A DNA stretch of 7,993 nucleotides from SAR202 cluster bacterium (GTDB lineage: Bacteria > Chloroflexota > Dehalococcoidia > SAR202 > CAJWER01), in assembly GCA_030740335.1 (NCBI GenBank), contig JASLXL010000267.1, positions 1 to 7,993 on the forward strand, given 5' to 3'. Of the stretch, positions 6,380 to 7,993 are shown piece by piece (position 1 is the stretch's first letter; each line of letters begins with the position of its first letter). The notes below the pieces were generated by a model. The model did no database searches, had not been told where the DNA came from, and saw nothing but the letters and a program-made list of their open reading frames with translations. Both the position numbers and the translations under genes were made by a program.

Positions 6380-7603
6380 ATCAACGGCTGGCGCAACACA
6401 TTCAGTTCCCTGGCAAACTTCGACTTCCTGCGCCTGTGGCTCAGCATGGTTTTGCTATGGGGTGGGTTTTCCATGCAATCAGTTGCCCGCGGGCTTCTGG
6501 TCTACGACATCACGGAGTCCGCCACCATTCTGGGATTGGTCAGCGCTGGCGGGAACCTTCCGCTGGGGGCCCTTGCTCTGTTTGGGGGCGCCATCGCCGA
6601 CAGAATGGACAGAAAGCACATCATCCAGATCGGGCACGGCTTAATCGCGATAACACGGCTAGTCGGCGCCCTTTCAATCACAATGGGATTTTTGACCTGG
6701 GAACTCCTACTGGTTGTGTCAACGCTACAGGGAGTCTTCGTAGCATTCGTGAACCCTGCGCTGTACGCGATCACTCCCCAAATAGTCGGCCAGGAGAAGC
6801 TCGGCAACGCGATCGCTCTCAACACGGCGGCCCTGAGCACGGCGGCCCTAGTCGCACCCGCCGTCGGCGGGGTGCTCTACGGCATCGTTGGTCCGGGCGG
6901 CGTGTACTATACCATCACCGCAATGGCGTTCCTATCGATGGCGCTCACGATCTCGATACCCAAGGTCAAGGACACCATTGCAGCCATTGGCCCTGCCAAG
7001 ACGACCTCCATGATGAGTGGAATCATGGAAGGGGTGAGAAACGTATGGCGCAATCCGTTGTTGCTGTCGCTTCTTGCCTACGGCCTAGTGACCAACCACT
7101 TGGCCAATCCATTTGGATTCCTGTTACCTGTCGTGGTGGTGGATGTCTACCATCAGGAGTCAGAGGCCTACGGACTACTCATAAGTTTGATGGGCCTAGG
7201 CGCACTGATCGGTTCTTTGGTTGTCGCTTCGCTCGGGAGGACGCGGCGTGGCATACTGCTCGTATTCGGCTCATTTGCGGCTGGCTCCGCACTGTTGCTG
7301 GTGGCATCAGTACCAGTGTATTTTGCGGGAGCCGCAGTCCTGGCCGTATTCGGGTTCGGGAACGCGGTTCACTTGACGCTGACCCAGGCCCTGGTGCTGG
7401 AGCACGTGGAGGACCGATTTCGCGGGCGCACCACCAGCATATTTCTGATGAACACCGGGCTACTGCCCTTTAGCGTTCTATTGGTCGCGTTCGCGTTCGA
7501 CGCTCTGGGGAGCCGGTTCACCATCGGGATCATGGCGGTAGGACTGCTGATCGCCTCGAGTATTGTGATTTCGACTCAGGGGAGAATTCGAGAACTCAAG
7601 TAG
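6380..7603 (+). CDS. MFS transporter (MFS_3-like), paralogue of the carrier at 769-2142; start uncertain
   Basis: About 407 residues with 11-12 hydrophobic segments; inner-membrane carrier. Motif A is present (GGAIADRMDRKHII, about 69-82), as is the MFS_3-type block PQIVGQEKLGNAIALNTAAL. Runs such as ITESA-ILGLVSAG, PQIVGQE, GVLY and GVYY are shared in order with the first carrier, and both end in a RELH/RELK-type tail. The first ATG is at 6446, but the homologous sequence WRNTFSSLANFDFLRLW lies upstream of it and includes the start of TM1, so 6446 would cut into TM1. The frame runs back to a TGA at 6365 without a normal start codon. ATC at 6380 has AGGAG 8 nt before it, so I use that position. 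Alternatives are a point mutation of ATG to ATC, a frameshift joining an upstream frame (ATG at 6364 or 6316), or a sequence error. The long N-terminal tail of the first carrier is absent. Substrate unknown. Confidence 0.8.
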   Translation: MNGWRNTFSSLANFDFLRLWLSMVLLWGGFSMQSVARGLLVYDITESATILGLVSAGGNLPLGALALFGGAIADRMDRKHIIQIGHGLIAITRLVGALSITMGFLTWELLLVVSTLQGVFVAFVNPALYAITPQIVGQEKLGNAIALNTAALSTAALVAPAVGGVLYGIVGPGGVYYTITAMAFLSMALTISIPKVKDTIAAIGPAKTTSMMSGIMEGVRNVWRNPLLLSLLAYGLVTNHLANPFGFLLPVVVVDVYHQESEAYGLLISLMGLGALIGSLVVASLGRTRRGILLVFGSFAAGSALLLVASVPVYFAGAAVLAVFGFGNAVHLTLTQALVLEHVEDRFRGRTTSIFLMNTGLLPFSVLLVAFAFDALGSRFTIGIMAVGLLIASSIVISTQGRIRELK

Positions 7604-7755
7604 TTTGAGTGCGACGTTCGTTTAGAGCAGTTCCAGGTCAAAATCCCAGGTTCCAAATTGGCCAGCAACGATAGCCGGTTCGACTGGACTCGCCTAAGAG
7701 TTGAGGGATACACTGCGTCGGGAAACTGTTCGAAAATGCCCGAGAGGGGGAGGAC

Positions 7756-7993
7756 TTGAACAACGTGTATGACGTCGTGATTTCAAGAGGCAGAGTGATG
7801 GACCCGGAGAGCAGCCTTGACGGTGTCAGAGACGTCGGCATCACGGACGGCAGGATTGCGGCAATTTCGGAAGGCGCTCTCAAGGGCCGGTCGACGATCG
7901 ACGCTACCGGGCTCGTCGTGTCTTCCGGGTTCATCGATATGCACAGTCACGGTCAGAATCGCGAAAACTATGAGGCTCAGGCTCGCGATGGAG
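7756..7993 (+). CDS. Amidohydrolase, N-acyl-D-amino-acid deacylase-like (5' part, cut by window end)
   Basis: Seventy-nine codons are present before the window ends. The frame opens NNVYDVVISRGRVMDPESS, the usual first strands of the amidohydrolase small beta-sandwich, then DVGITDGRIAAISEG and IDATGLVVSSGFIDMHSHGQ. H63 and H65 in D-M-H-S-H form the metal-binding HxH at the end of the first barrel strand. The overall pattern (DGRI, DATG, SGFID-H-H) is typical of the D-aminoacylase / N-acyl-D-glutamate deacylase branch; dihydroorotase- or hydantoinase-like enzymes share the motif and cannot be excluded. TTG at 7756 is used as start; GTG at 7765 is an alternative, with GGAGGA (7749-7754) 10 nt upstream. 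No in-frame ATG lies between the upstream stop (TGA at 7702) and TTG. It follows the second MFS gene by 152 bp on the same strand; I saw no clear terminator between them, so they may be co-transcribed. Confidence 0.85.
   Translation, partial: MNNVYDVVISRGRVMDPESSLDGVRDVGITDGRIAAISEGALKGRSTIDATGLVVSSGFIDMHSHGQNRENYEAQARDG

Noticed and set aside
6316..7473. A 385-codon plus-strand ORF overlapping the second MFS gene
   Set aside because: It is out of frame with the MFS protein, rich in Arg, Gly and His and without hydrophobic segments. The other frame gives a clear transporter.
7665..7700. GGTTCGACT resembling a tRNA T-arm
   Set aside because: The flanking bases do not form the 5-bp T stem, and no acceptor or anticodon arm can be placed around it.
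7638..7934. Minus-strand ORF at the right end
   Set aside because: It is antisense to the amidohydrolase start, which has conserved motifs (DGRI, HxH).

Overview
This window looks like accessory DNA from a free-living, moderately GC-rich bacterium. GTG and TTG starts are common and the genes resemble catabolic or transport functions. The gene types would suit an uncultured marine or soil Chloroflexota (SAR202/Dehalococcoidia-like) genome, but that placement is an inference. No rRNA, tRNA or CRISPR array was seen.

The central finding is on the minus strand. What looks like two ORFs (5726-5445 and 5339-3996) is one 577-codon gene read through a single in-frame TGA at 5444-5442. That TGA is followed directly by Gly-Ser-Cys codons, which gives the sequence VGSSGD-U-GSC-TSW, the signature of the UGSC family of (seleno)proteins. 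A perfect 7-bp hairpin starts 13 nt after the TGA, with its loop 20-22 nt downstream, where a bacterial SECIS element is expected. The gene is therefore best read as a two-domain selenoprotein with Sec at residue 95.

Layout from left to right: 1-513 holds no convincing gene, only a nested inverted repeat at 150-194. 514-744 (+) is the 3' remnant of an IS1380-like transposase. 769-2142 (-) is an MFS transporter. 2217-2264 is a strong 18-bp terminator hairpin that closes the operon upstream of it. That operon reads on the minus strand in the order UGSC selenoprotein (5726-3996), 3-hydroxyisobutyrate dehydrogenase-family oxidoreductase (3986-3060, 9 nt after the selenoprotein stop), and a small P-loop kinase-like protein with a His-rich stretch (3004-2297). 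Upstream of the operon is a frameshifted minus-strand gene remnant (about 6358-5946) with its own terminator (5881-5911). On the plus strand lie a second MFS transporter (6380-7603), clearly paralogous to the first, and the 5' end of an amidohydrolase of the N-acyl-D-amino-acid deacylase type (7756 to the window edge).

How they may work together: the tight spacing of the selenoprotein, dehydrogenase and kinase-like genes implies co-expression. Paralogous MFS carriers flank that operon in opposite orientations and an amidohydrolase follows. A redox or catabolic module for a small organic compound with dedicated transporters would fit, but the substrate cannot be read from the sequence. The selenoprotein requires selA/selB/selC/selD elsewhere in the genome; none is visible here.
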